From contig JADJOY010000030.1 in NCBI GenBank assembly GCA_016713535.1, positions 1 to 64,000 on the forward strand: DNA of 64,000 nt. The letters are read 5' to 3'. The position numbers and the translations under genes are program-made. Positions 8,430 to 16,554 of the stretch are shown here, piece after piece. Source of the stretch: Deltaproteobacteria bacterium. Lineage in GTDB: Bacteria > JADJOY01. The notes under the pieces are model-generated. The model saw nothing but the letters and a program-made list of their open reading frames with translations. It did not search any database and was not told where the DNA came from. Each line of letters starts with the position of its first letter. Position 1 is the stretch's first letter.

Positions 8430-10090
8430 GCGATCCGGTCCGCCTGCAGCTCATGAAGGACCTCTTCGGCTCGGTCGCCGAGGAGATGGGCACCACCCTC
8501 GAGCGCACCGGGCTCTCGCCCAACATCAAGGAGCGCCGCGACTTCTCGTGCGCGGTGTTCGACGGTGCCGCGCGCCTGATCGCGCAGGCCGCCCACATCC
8601 CGGTGCACCTGGGCTCGATGGCGTCGGCGGTCGAGAGCGCCGTGGCGCAGCTCTCGCTCGCGCCCGGTGACGAGGTCCTCGTCAACGACCCGTTCGCGGG
8701 CGGCACCCACCTCCCCGACCTCACGCTGGTGACGCCGGTCTTCCTCGACGGTGCGCGCGCGCCGCGCTTCTTCGTCGCGAGCCGCGCCCACCACGCCGAC
8801 GTGGGCGGCATGTCGCCCGGCTCGATGCCGCTCGCCCGCTCCATCTACCAGGAGGGGCTGCGCATTCCGCCGGTTCGGATCGCGCGCGTGGGTGCCCTCG
8901 ACCGCGAGGTGCTGGGGCTGGTGCTCGCCAACATGCGCGTCCCCGAGGAGCGCCTCGGCGACCTCGCCGCGCAGCGCGGCGCCAACGCGGTGGGCGCCAA
9001 CCGGCTCGGCGCGCTGGCGGCGCGCTTCGGCGCGCGCGCCCTCGCCACCGCCACCGACGAGCTGCTCGACTACTCCGAGCGGCTGGTGCGCGCGCTGGTG
9101 CGCGAGATCCCGCCCGGTCGCCACCGCTTCGCCGACGCGCTCGACGACGACGGCCTCGGCCACGGCCCCATCCCGATCGCGGTCGAGGTGCGCCGCGAGG
9201 GCCGCCGCGGCGCCGACGTGGTGTTCGACTTCACCGGCTCGAGCCCGCAGGTCGAGGGGCCGGTCAACGCGGTGCGCGCCGTCACGCTCTCGGCGGTCTT
9301 CTACGCGCTGCGCACGTTGCTCTCCCTCGACGTGCCCACCAACGCCGGGATCTTGCGTCCGGTGCGGCTGATCACGCCGCCGGCGTCGGTGGTCGACGCG
9401 GCGCCACCCGCCGCGGTGAGCGCCGGCAACGTAGAGACCAGCCAGCGCCTCGTCGACGTGGTCCTCGGAGCGCTGGCGCGCGCGCTGCCGGGCCGGGTGC
9501 CCGCGGCGAGCGCCGGCACCATGAACAACCTCGCGGTGGGTGGCGGAACCGGAATCGCCGCGTTCGCGTATTACGAGACCATCGCCGGCGGCATGGGGGG
9601 GCGCCCCGGCCTCGACGGGCTCTCGGCGGTGCAGACGCACATGACCAACACGCGTAACACTCCCATCGAGGCGCTCGAGCACGCGTACCCGCTGCGGATC
9701 ACCCGCTACCAGGTGCGGCGTGGTTCGGGGGGCGCCGGTGCGGCGCGCGGAGGAGACGGGGTGATACGCGAGATGGAGGTGCTGGCGCCGCTCACGGCGA
9801 CGGTGGTGAGCGAGCGGCGCGCGAGCGCGCCCTACGGCCTCGCGGGCGGCGCGCCCGGCGCGCGCGGCCGCAACGTGCGGATCGACGTGGCGGGCGCCGA
9901 GCACGAGCTGCCCGCGAAGGTCACCCTCGCGCTGGAGGCGGGCGAGCGGCTGCGCATCGAGACTCCGGGCGGCGGCGGGTACGGGGTCGAACGCGCGGCG
10001 ACGGGGGATGGAACCCCCGTCGCTACGACAGCCTTCGTAGCGCGGGGGGCTCCGTCCCCCCGCGCGAAGCGCGTCCGGAGCCGCTCATGA
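8426..10090 (+). CDS. hyuB: Hydantoinase/oxoprolinase B subunit
   Basis: 554 residues. Family motifs are obvious: MGTTLERTGLSPNIKERRDFSCAVFD at the N-terminus, HIPVHLGSM, NDPFAGGTHLPDLTLVTPVF, RAHHADVGGMSPGSMP, and GGGTGIAAFAYYETIAGGMGGRPGLDG then MTNTRNTPIEALEHAYP. It pairs with HyuA in an ATP-dependent hydantoinase or related carboxylase. The GTG start overlaps the hyuA stop. The natural end of the family, ETPGGGGYG, is followed by about 28 extra residues encoded entirely by a repeat element at 10001-10063, so the C-terminus has been altered by repeat insertion. The stop overlaps the next start as ATGA. Confidence 0.9.
   Translation: MSDPVRLQLMKDLFGSVAEEMGTTLERTGLSPNIKERRDFSCAVFDGAARLIAQAAHIPVHLGSMASAVESAVAQLSLAPGDEVLVNDPFAGGTHLPDLTLVTPVFLDGARAPRFFVASRAHHADVGGMSPGSMPLARSIYQEGLRIPPVRIARVGALDREVLGLVLANMRVPEERLGDLAAQRGANAVGANRLGALAARFGARALATATDELLDYSERLVRALVREIPPGRHRFADALDDDGLGHGPIPIAVEVRREGRRGADVVFDFTGSSPQVEGPVNAVRAVTLSAVFYALRTLLSLDVPTNAGILRPVRLITPPASVVDAAPPAAVSAGNVETSQRLVDVVLGALARALPGRVPAASAGTMNNLAVGGGTGIAAFAYYETIAGGMGGRPGLDGLSAVQTHMTNTRNTPIEALEHAYPLRITRYQVRRGSGGAGAARGGDGVIREMEVLAPLTATVVSERRASAPYGLAGGAPGARGRNVRIDVAGAEHELPAKVTLALEAGERLRIETPGGGGYGVERAATGDGTPVATTAFVARGAPSPRAKRVRSRS
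10001..10063. repeat. Hairpin repeat inside the hyuB 3' end
   Basis: Layout: ACGGGGG-ATGGAA-CCCCCGT, CGCTACG, short spacer, CGTAGCG, GCGGGGGG-CTCCGT-CCCCCCGC. The unit is a nested inverted repeat of about 63 bp. It recurs almost identically at 29528-29588 in non-coding DNA, which shows it is a dispersed element and not part of the hyuB family. Confidence 0.85.
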
Positions 10091-10797
10091 CGCGCGCGGA
10101 CGACGAGCCGATCGCGCTCGCCGTGTTCGACGTCGACCACACGCTGGTGCGCGGCTCCTCGGGCGGCGCCTTCATCGGCTACCTGTGGCGCAACGACGTC
10201 TTCACCAGGGCGCAGAAGAAAATGGTGGTGCGGGAGATGTTCGCGCACCGCTTCCAGGGGCGCTCCGGCCGCCAGCTCGTCGAGCTCGGCGCGCGGGTCT
10301 TCGACGGCCTGCCCGAGCCCGAGCTGCGCGAGCACGCGCGCCGCTGCGTCACCGAGGACGTCCACAAGATCGTCTACCGCGAGGCCCTCGAGGCGATCGA
10401 GCGCTGCCGCGCGCGCGGGCTCACCGTGGTGCTGGCGTCGGGCTCCACCGAGCTCGTCATCGAGCCGCTCGCCGAGCTGGTGGGCGCTTCCCTCGGCATC
10501 GGCTCGCGCGCGCTGGTCCGTCACGGCCGCTTCACCGCCGAGGTCGAGCAGCCGGTGCCGTACCAGCAGGGCAAGGTGACCCGCGTCGAGCAGGCCTTCG
10601 CCGCTCGCTCGATCGACTGGAAGGCGAGCACCGCCTACACCGACCGCGCCATCGACGTGCCGCTCCTCGAGAAGGTGGGGCGCGGCATCGCGGTCAACCC
10701 GCGCGGCAAGCTCGGACCGCTGGCACTCGAGCGCGGCTGGCGCGTCGAGCGCTGGAGACGCGTGGTGGGTGCCCCCGGCAAGGCGCGCGGCGAGTGA
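10087..10797 (+). CDS. HAD superfamily IB phosphatase (SerB-like)
   Basis: 236 residues. Motif I is LAVFDVDHTLV (nucleophile Asp and acid/base Asp near residues 15-17), motif II LASGS at about 115, motif III the Lys in QQGKVTR, and motif IV AYTDRAIDVPLLEKVG, where the usual YSDSxxDLPLL is slightly changed. The chain belongs to the HAD-IB group, which contains phosphoserine phosphatase and 1-acylglycerol-phosphate-type phosphatases. It follows hyuB by an ATGA overlap and is co-translated with it, though no pathway link is evident. Confidence 0.83.
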   Translation: MTRADDEPIALAVFDVDHTLVRGSSGGAFIGYLWRNDVFTRAQKKMVVREMFAHRFQGRSGRQLVELGARVFDGLPEPELREHARRCVTEDVHKIVYREALEAIERCRARGLTVVLASGSTELVIEPLAELVGASLGIGSRALVRHGRFTAEVEQPVPYQQGKVTRVEQAFAARSIDWKASTAYTDRAIDVPLLEKVGRGIAVNPRGKLGPLALERGWRVERWRRVVGAPGKARGE

Positions 10798-10894
10798 ACC
10801 GCGAGGGCACAGGAGAGCACGCCGGAAGTCGTTGCGACGCACGCGAGCGCTGGCATACGATCGCTTTTTGACGCAGCCTCCGGACGAGGTCCCC

Positions 10895-12418
10895 ATGAGT
10901 GAACGATCCAGCCGAGAAGGGACCGGGATTCACCGCATGGAGCGGACCGGCGACGGTCCCGCGACCGGCCGCGCCGAGCAGCGCACCTCGCCTCGCTACG
11001 AGGTGTCGCTGCCGGTGCGCTTCACCGTCGACGGCGAGACCTTCCACGAAGGGGTGTGCACGTCGATCAGCGCGGGCGGTGTCTTCATCCAGGCCGAGCT
11101 CCTGCCGTCGATGAAGGCGAGCGTGTGGATCGACCTCGGCCTCGCCCCCGGCGAGCCGCGGCTGCGCTGCTCGGGCACCGTCGTGAACCTCAACCGCCGC
11201 TATGGCGCCGAGGTGATCTACGGCTTCGGCGTGCGCCTCGCCGACCGGCCCACCGACCTCGACGAGCGCGTGGAGCGGTTGCGCGCCGCGTGCCCGGGGC
11301 CGGTGCGCCTCGACGGCCTCGGCTTCCTGGTGTGGCCGCTCTACGGCGGCTCCGATCGCAGCCTCGACGGCCAGTCGAGCCCCGGGCTGGTGGTGTGGAG
11401 CGGCAGCCGCTGGATCGACGGCGGACCCGCCACGCACGTGGTCACGCCGGGCGAGAAGGGCGCCGTCCTCGGCCGCCCGCTCGACCAGTACCTGCGCGCG
11501 GCGCGTGGGCTGGGACCGCAGGTGCAGGCGGTGCGCGAGCCACTGGTGCCGTTCGGCTACTACGGCAAGTGTCTGACGCCCCAGGAGGGCGTGCCGCGCG
11601 AGGCGCTGCTCGCGGCGTTCGCGGGCCAGACCGGTGAGGTGCTGCCGTGGCTGCGCGCCCTCGCCGCCCAGATGCGCCTGATCGACGACCTGACGAGCGC
11701 CGCGTGGCGGCTCGAGAACGTCGGCGCCGAGCAGCTCCGCGCGCTCGCCGAGACCGGCCAGGTGATCGCCCAGACCCGCGGCGACGTCGCGGCGATCGGC
11801 GGGATCGCCCACGACGAGGAAGCCGTGGCGTCCGCGCAGCAGGCGGTGCGCGGGCTCGAGGCGCTCGAGCGCTACGTCGAGCGGGTGTCGTGGGCCGCGC
11901 GCACGCTGGTGCCGGTGGGCGAGAGCGCGCGCGCGTTCGCGGACTGGAAGGCGGCACGCCGCACCCAGGCGTTACGGCTGCGCGCGAAGGCGGCCGCGGA
12001 GCACGTGACGATCGCGGCGCCGGGAGTCGAGGTGGTGGCGGTGCCGCGCCGCCAGCTCGTCGCGGCGCTGGCGCTGATGGCGGTGATCCTGGGCGCGATC
12101 GGCGTGCTGGTGGTGCGTGTCCAGACGTTCCAGACCGCCAACTCGGTGGTGCCGTCGGCGGTGCTCGCCAAGGAAGAGCTGCACCGCTACATCCCCCTCG
12201 AGAAGGTGGTGGTGATGGGGCGCAAGGTGGTCGGCATCGTGCCCGAGGAGTGGGTCAAGCTGCCGCAGAAGGAGCAGGCCCGCGGGTTCGTGGCGCTGTG
12301 CGAGGTGCTCGCCGATCGCGGCTACGTCGAGGCCGAGCTCAAGACCGCGTCGAGCACCGACGTGGCGACCTGGAAGAAGGGCGAGATCCACTTCGCCGAG
12401 CGAGGAGAGACGCCGTGA
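10895..12418 (+). CDS. PilZ-domain protein with C-terminal membrane anchor
   Basis: 507 residues from the ATG at 10895, preceded by GAGG five bases upstream. Residues ~28-125 form a PilZ domain: RTSPRYEVSLPVRF gives the RxxxR-type c-di-GMP motif region, then CTSISAGGVFIQ gives the D/NxSxxG-type motif. The middle (residues ~130-380) is a long Ala/Leu/Glu-rich, probably helical region, and one membrane segment lies at about 390-412 (LVAALALMAVILGAIGVLVV). About 95 residues follow it. Likely a c-di-GMP-responsive membrane protein. The stop overlaps the next gene as GTGA. Confidence 0.78.
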   Translation: MSERSSREGTGIHRMERTGDGPATGRAEQRTSPRYEVSLPVRFTVDGETFHEGVCTSISAGGVFIQAELLPSMKASVWIDLGLAPGEPRLRCSGTVVNLNRRYGAEVIYGFGVRLADRPTDLDERVERLRAACPGPVRLDGLGFLVWPLYGGSDRSLDGQSSPGLVVWSGSRWIDGGPATHVVTPGEKGAVLGRPLDQYLRAARGLGPQVQAVREPLVPFGYYGKCLTPQEGVPREALLAAFAGQTGEVLPWLRALAAQMRLIDDLTSAAWRLENVGAEQLRALAETGQVIAQTRGDVAAIGGIAHDEEAVASAQQAVRGLEALERYVERVSWAARTLVPVGESARAFADWKAARRTQALRLRAKAAAEHVTIAAPGVEVVAVPRRQLVAALALMAVILGAIGVLVVRVQTFQTANSVVPSAVLAKEELHRYIPLEKVVVMGRKVVGIVPEEWVKLPQKEQARGFVALCEVLADRGYVEAELKTASSTDVATWKKGEIHFAERGETP

Positions 12419-12756
12419 CCTGGCTGACCGTGATCGCCGTGCTGGTGTTCGTGTATTCGTTCTACTCGGTGGTGCTCGGCGAGCCCTCGACCAGCCCCTA
12501 CGAGGACGAGCGCGCCAAGCTGCCCGCGCACCAGTACGCGTACGCGAGCAAGCTCTCCGCCAACTACACCCGCAAGTCGTGGCGGATCTGGGCGGGCGCC
12601 AACCTGGTGCTGGCGGTGTTCCTGCTCGGGCGGCTCGGCGAGGTGCGCGGGTTCTGGGCGTACCTGCTGTTCGTGCTGGTCGGGACCGTGATCGTGCGCG
12701 TGGTGTGGGTCGAGCTGCGCAAGCCCTACCTCCCCGACAAGGTCACGGGCGGCTGA
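12415..12756 (+). CDS. Small integral membrane protein coupled to the PilZ protein
   Basis: 113 residues from the GTG at 12415, which overlaps the PilZ gene stop. Three hydrophobic segments are visible: an N-terminal one (WLTVIAVLVFVYSFYSVVL), one around residues 62-76, and one around 82-100. No family is recognised. The tight coupling suggests that it forms a complex with, or is regulated together with, the PilZ protein. Confidence 0.7.
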   Translation: MTWLTVIAVLVFVYSFYSVVLGEPSTSPYEDERAKLPAHQYAYASKLSANYTRKSWRIWAGANLVLAVFLLGRLGEVRGFWAYLLFVLVGTVIVRVVWVELRKPYLPDKVTGG

Positions 12757-12766
12757 GCCTGGCGTG

Positions 12767-13100
12767 GCGCGACGGAGGGGCACGCGTCGCGTGCCCGGCG
12801 ACACGCTCGGGCGTGGGTTTCGATCGAACCGCTGATTCCAGCCGGATTCTGGCCGTACAGGGATCGACGGAACCGTCGGTGCAGCGTCGAGGCGTATCGC
12901 CGGTCGCGCGACGCGCGACCCTCCGGTCCGGGCGATGGCACGGCGTGGAGGGGCACGCGTCGCGTGCCCGGCGACACGCTCGGGCGTGGGCTTCGATCGA
13001 ACCGCTGATTCCAGCCGGATTCTGGCCGTACAGGGATCGACGGAACCGTCGGTGCAGCGTCGAGGCGTATCGCCGGTCGCGCGACGCGCGACCCTCCGAC
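12767..13100. repeat. Two tandem copies of the paired-hairpin unit (BIME-like)
   Basis: Two ~170-bp units lie between convergent genes. Each reads GGAGG, hairpin GGGCACGC-GTC-GCGTGCCC, CGGCGACACG, a ~70-bp core with GGCCGTACAGGGATCGACG, then GCGTATCGCCG, hairpin GGTCGCGC-GAC-GCGCGACC and CCCTCC. The ends are inverted with respect to each other and the loops GTC/GAC are complementary. The architecture is the same as the array at 48.57-50.59 kb, but the core is diverged. Confidence 0.88.
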
Positions 13101-13107
13101 GTCGCGA

Positions 13108-14658
13108 TCAGGACGCGCGCGTGCGGCGCAGCCGGCGGCGCAGCATGCCGAGGACCGCGACGGCGTCGTCGACGCGCAGCGCCACGAGTAGCGCGGCGTA
13201 CGCGGCGAGGGGGATCAGCCCGTAGATCGTGCCGCGCGCCAGGGTGGGCAGCGCCGCGAGCGGCGCCTCGAGCGCGCCGCGTGCCCACATCCCCACGGCG
13301 ATCGAGCCGCTCACCGCGGGAATCATGCGCGCGAAGAACCGGAGATAGTGGTCGGCGCCCGCGGGGAAGCGCCGCCGCAGCGCGACCATGAGGATCGCCA
13401 CGTAGACGGTGATCGCGATCGAGCTGGCGCTCGCGAGCCCGACTGCGCCGTAGCGCTCGCGCAGCACCGTGTAGAGCGGAAACGCGAGCGGCACCAGCGC
13501 GGTGCCGAGCACGGTCGGGAACCAGGTGTTGCCGATCGCGTAGAAGCCGCGCGCCACCACGGTGTGCGCCGCCCACGCCCACAGCGACACCGAGAAGATC
13601 GCCAGCGCGAGCCCGATCTCGGCGTGCTGCCCGGGCGTGATGCGCCCGCCGTAGATCACCCGCGCGATCTCCGGACCGGCGCACGTGAACGCGACCTGGG
13701 CCGCGAGCGCGAGCACCAGCATGCGCCGCACCGCGGTGGCGAGCGTCGAGTAGGCCTCGGCGCGCTGCCCCTGGCTCACCAGGCGCGTGAGCGTCGGGTA
13801 CGCGGCGACACCGGTCGCGAGGCCGAAGACACCCATCGGCACCTTGGTCAGCTCCTTGCCGTACTGGAGCGTCGACACCACGCCGGCGCCGATGAGCGCG
13901 CCCTGGATCTTGAGGATCCAGTCGTCCACCACCACGATCGACCACCCGAGCATGATCGGCAGCGAGCGCACCAGATACGTCCGCAGGTCGCGGTTGGCGA
14001 AGCTCAGGATCGGCCGCCACCGGAAGTCGGCGCGCAGGCAGCCGATCAGCGGCAGCGCGAACGGCCCGAGGATGCTGCCCACCAGCACACCCCACGCGAA
14101 GCCGTAAGCGCCGATCGCGTGGCCGCCGGCGAGACCGCCGAGCACGATGCACGCGTTGTAGACGAGCGGTGCCAGCGCCGGCAGCGCGTGCTCGTCGCGC
14201 GCCTGGAGCGTGGCCGAGAGCAGGCCGCCGACGAGGTGGAAGATCTGCGCCGGCAGCATGATGCGCGTGAGCGCCACGAGGAGTGCCTGCTGCTCCTCGG
14301 TGAAGCTCGGCGCCACGTGCGGCACGACGTAGGGCACCGCGATCCACAGGATCGGCAGCGCCACCGCGAGCGCCGCGACGAGGAAGTTGGCGATGGCGCT
14401 GAACGCGTCCCAGCCGGCGTCGGTCTCGCCGCGTGCGAGGTGCTCGCCGAAGATCGGGATGAAGACCAGCGACAGCGCCCCGCCCGCGAGCAGGTAGTTC
14501 AGGAAGTCGGGGAGCACGAACGCGACGAAGTAGACGTCGGCGTCGCCGCTGGTGCCGAGCACGCGCCCGATCGCGGCGGCGCGCACGAGGGCGATCACCC
14601 GCGAGAGCAGGATCGAGGCGCTCCAGATGAGCGAGGCGATGCCGATGCGGCGCGACAT
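13108..14658 (-). CDS. murJ: Lipid II flippase MurJ (MviN)
   Basis: 516 residues with about 13-14 membrane segments, the usual size of MurJ. The N-terminus (LLSRVIALVRAAAIGRVLGTSGDADVYFVAFVLPDFLNYLLAGGALS) matches the MviN signature of a MATE-like fold, with the conserved Arg cluster and DAFxxAFxxP-type stretch. QYGKELTKVPMGVFGLATGVAAYPTLTRL is the conserved TM7-8 region. It moves lipid II across the inner membrane for peptidoglycan synthesis. The start ATG at 14658 is the only one consistent with the family N-terminus. It is transcribed away from glgA; the intergenic gap is only ~75 bp. Confidence 0.92.
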   Translation of the reverse strand: MSRRIGIASLIWSASILLSRVIALVRAAAIGRVLGTSGDADVYFVAFVLPDFLNYLLAGGALSLVFIPIFGEHLARGETDAGWDAFSAIANFLVAALAVALPILWIAVPYVVPHVAPSFTEEQQALLVALTRIMLPAQIFHLVGGLLSATLQARDEHALPALAPLVYNACIVLGGLAGGHAIGAYGFAWGVLVGSILGPFALPLIGCLRADFRWRPILSFANRDLRTYLVRSLPIMLGWSIVVVDDWILKIQGALIGAGVVSTLQYGKELTKVPMGVFGLATGVAAYPTLTRLVSQGQRAEAYSTLATAVRRMLVLALAAQVAFTCAGPEIARVIYGGRITPGQHAEIGLALAIFSVSLWAWAAHTVVARGFYAIGNTWFPTVLGTALVPLAFPLYTVLRERYGAVGLASASSIAITVYVAILMVALRRRFPAGADHYLRFFARMIPAVSGSIAVGMWARGALEAPLAALPTLARGTIYGLIPLAAYAALLVALRVDDAVAVLGMLRRRLRRTRAS

Positions 14659-14733
14659 GGAGGATCGGATCGTACACGGTGACCCGGGTCGCAGAAACGC
14701 AGCCAGCGCCGAGTGCCTACGGTACGCTCCCGC

Positions 14734-16554
14734 ATGGCCACGTCCGGTTCGAAGTCGCCGCCCAAGTCGAGTCGCAAGCCCACCGCCAAGCCCACCGCCA
14801 AGCGCGCCGCCAAGGGCGCGCCGGCGGCCTCCGCACCGCCGCCTCCGTCCGCGCCCGCCGCCGACACACCACCGCCGGTGGCGGTCGCGGTCGAGCCGCG
14901 GCCTCCCGCCGCCGCCGTGCCCGCTCCGCAGCCGGCGGCGCCCGAGCCGAGCTCGTCCGAGCCGTCCGCGATCGAGCCAGCGGCCATCGAGCTGCCCGCC
15001 GCCGAGCCCGCCGCCCCGGCGCCCGCCGCGGCGCCCGCCGCGATCGAGGTCCCGGTCACTCCCGCGCCGGGCCGCGGCCCGCTCAAGATCCTCTTCGTCG
15101 CGTCCGAGTGCGGCCCGTACGCCCGCACCGGCGGCCTCGGCGACGTGGTGTCGGCGCTCTCGAAGGAGCTCGCGCGCCTCGGCCACGAGGTGCGCGTGGT
15201 GATGCCGCTCTACCGCTCCATCGACCGCGTCCGCCACGGCGTCACGTTCCAGCGCACCTCGTGCGTCCACATGGGCTACGGCGAGGAGGCGTGGGTGGGC
15301 ATCCACACCGCGGTCCTCGACGGCACGGTGCCGGTGTGGTTCGTCGACTACGATCGCTTCTTCGGCCGCCCCGGCATCTACGACGAGCCCGGCGCCGAAT
15401 ACGGCGACAACGCGTTCCGCTTCGGCTTGCTCAGCACCGCCGCGCTGCAGGCGTCGCTCGACGCGGGCTTCGTGCCGGACGTCGTCCACGTCCACGACTG
15501 GCCGAGCGCGCTCAGCGCCTACTACCTGAAGCGCTGGGGCGGCTCGCCGTCGCCGTTCGCGCGCACCGCGTCGGTGCTCACGATCCACAACATCGGCTAT
15601 CCGGGGCTCTACCACGCGAGCGCCGCCGGCTACCTCAAGATCGATCCCAGCGACTGGCGCTCCGACCGCTTCGAGGACTTCGGCCAGCTCAACCTGCTCA
15701 AGTGCGGTCTGGTGTTCGCCGACGCGCTCACCACCGTCTCGCCCACCCACGCCCGTGAGCTGCTCACGCCCGCGGGTGGACGCGGGCTCGCGCCGTTCGT
15801 GAGCGCGCGCGAGGCGGACCTGTTCGGCATCCTGAACGGCATCGACGAGGACGTCTGGGATCCCGCGCTCGACCGCTACATCCCCGCCCACTTCGACGCC
15901 GACCACATGGAGGGCAAGTCGCTCTCCAAGCTCATGGTGCAGCGCTTCTTCGGCCTCGAGCAGCGCGCCGAGATCCCGCTCTTCGGCATCGTCACGCGGC
16001 TCGCGCACCAGAAGGGCATCGACCTGCTCATGCAGGCGATCCCCGCCGCCCTCGATCGCATGGCCATCCAGTTCGTGGCGCTCGGCAACGGCGACGCCCA
16101 CGCCGAGGGCTTCCTGCGCTGGCTCGAGCGCGCCTATCCAGGCCGCGCCGGCGCCCAGATCGGGTTCTCGAACGAGCTCAGCCACCTCCTCGAGGCGGGG
16201 CTCGACTTCTTCGTGATGCCGTCGCTCTACGAGCCGTGCGGCCTGAACCAGATGTACTCGATGCGCTACGGCACGCTGCCGATCGTGCGCGCCACCGGCG
16301 GCCTCGACGACACCGTGCAGAACTACGACCCGTTCACCGGCGCCGGCACCGGCTTCAAGTTCTGGGACGCGACGGCGCAGGCCCTCTACGACACCCTCGG
16401 CTGGGCGAACGCCACGTGGTGGGATCGGCCGCACCACATCGGCAGCTTGCGCCGCCACGCGATGGCGCAGCGCTTCTCGTGGCGCGACGCCGCGCTGCGC
16501 TACCAGGACGTCTACGCCCACGCTCTCGCCAAGCGTCACGGCTCGGGTGGCTGA
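14734..16554 (+). CDS. glgA: Glycogen synthase (GT5) with Ala/Pro-rich N-terminal extension
   Basis: 606 residues from the ATG at 14734; a GTG at 14713 is possible. The catalytic part begins LKILFVASECGPYARTGGLGDV at about residue 113, carrying the KTGGLGD-like ADP-glucose site in the variant form RTGGLGDV. VHVHDWPSALSAYY, LTIHNIGYPGLY, GIVTRLAHQKGIDLL and PSLYEPCGLNQMYSMRYGTLPIVRATGGLDDTV are all present. The last contains the catalytic Glu of EPCGLxQ. The first ~112 residues, rich in Ala, Pro and Lys, are unusual and probably disordered. The gene overlaps the next by 8 bp. Confidence 0.93.
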   Translation: MATSGSKSPPKSSRKPTAKPTAKRAAKGAPAASAPPPPSAPAADTPPPVAVAVEPRPPAAAVPAPQPAAPEPSSSEPSAIEPAAIELPAAEPAAPAPAAAPAAIEVPVTPAPGRGPLKILFVASECGPYARTGGLGDVVSALSKELARLGHEVRVVMPLYRSIDRVRHGVTFQRTSCVHMGYGEEAWVGIHTAVLDGTVPVWFVDYDRFFGRPGIYDEPGAEYGDNAFRFGLLSTAALQASLDAGFVPDVVHVHDWPSALSAYYLKRWGGSPSPFARTASVLTIHNIGYPGLYHASAAGYLKIDPSDWRSDRFEDFGQLNLLKCGLVFADALTTVSPTHARELLTPAGGRGLAPFVSAREADLFGILNGIDEDVWDPALDRYIPAHFDADHMEGKSLSKLMVQRFFGLEQRAEIPLFGIVTRLAHQKGIDLLMQAIPAALDRMAIQFVALGNGDAHAEGFLRWLERAYPGRAGAQIGFSNELSHLLEAGLDFFVMPSLYEPCGLNQMYSMRYGTLPIVRATGGLDDTVQNYDPFTGAGTGFKFWDATAQALYDTLGWANATWWDRPHHIGSLRRHAMAQRFSWRDAALRYQDVYAHALAKRHGSGG

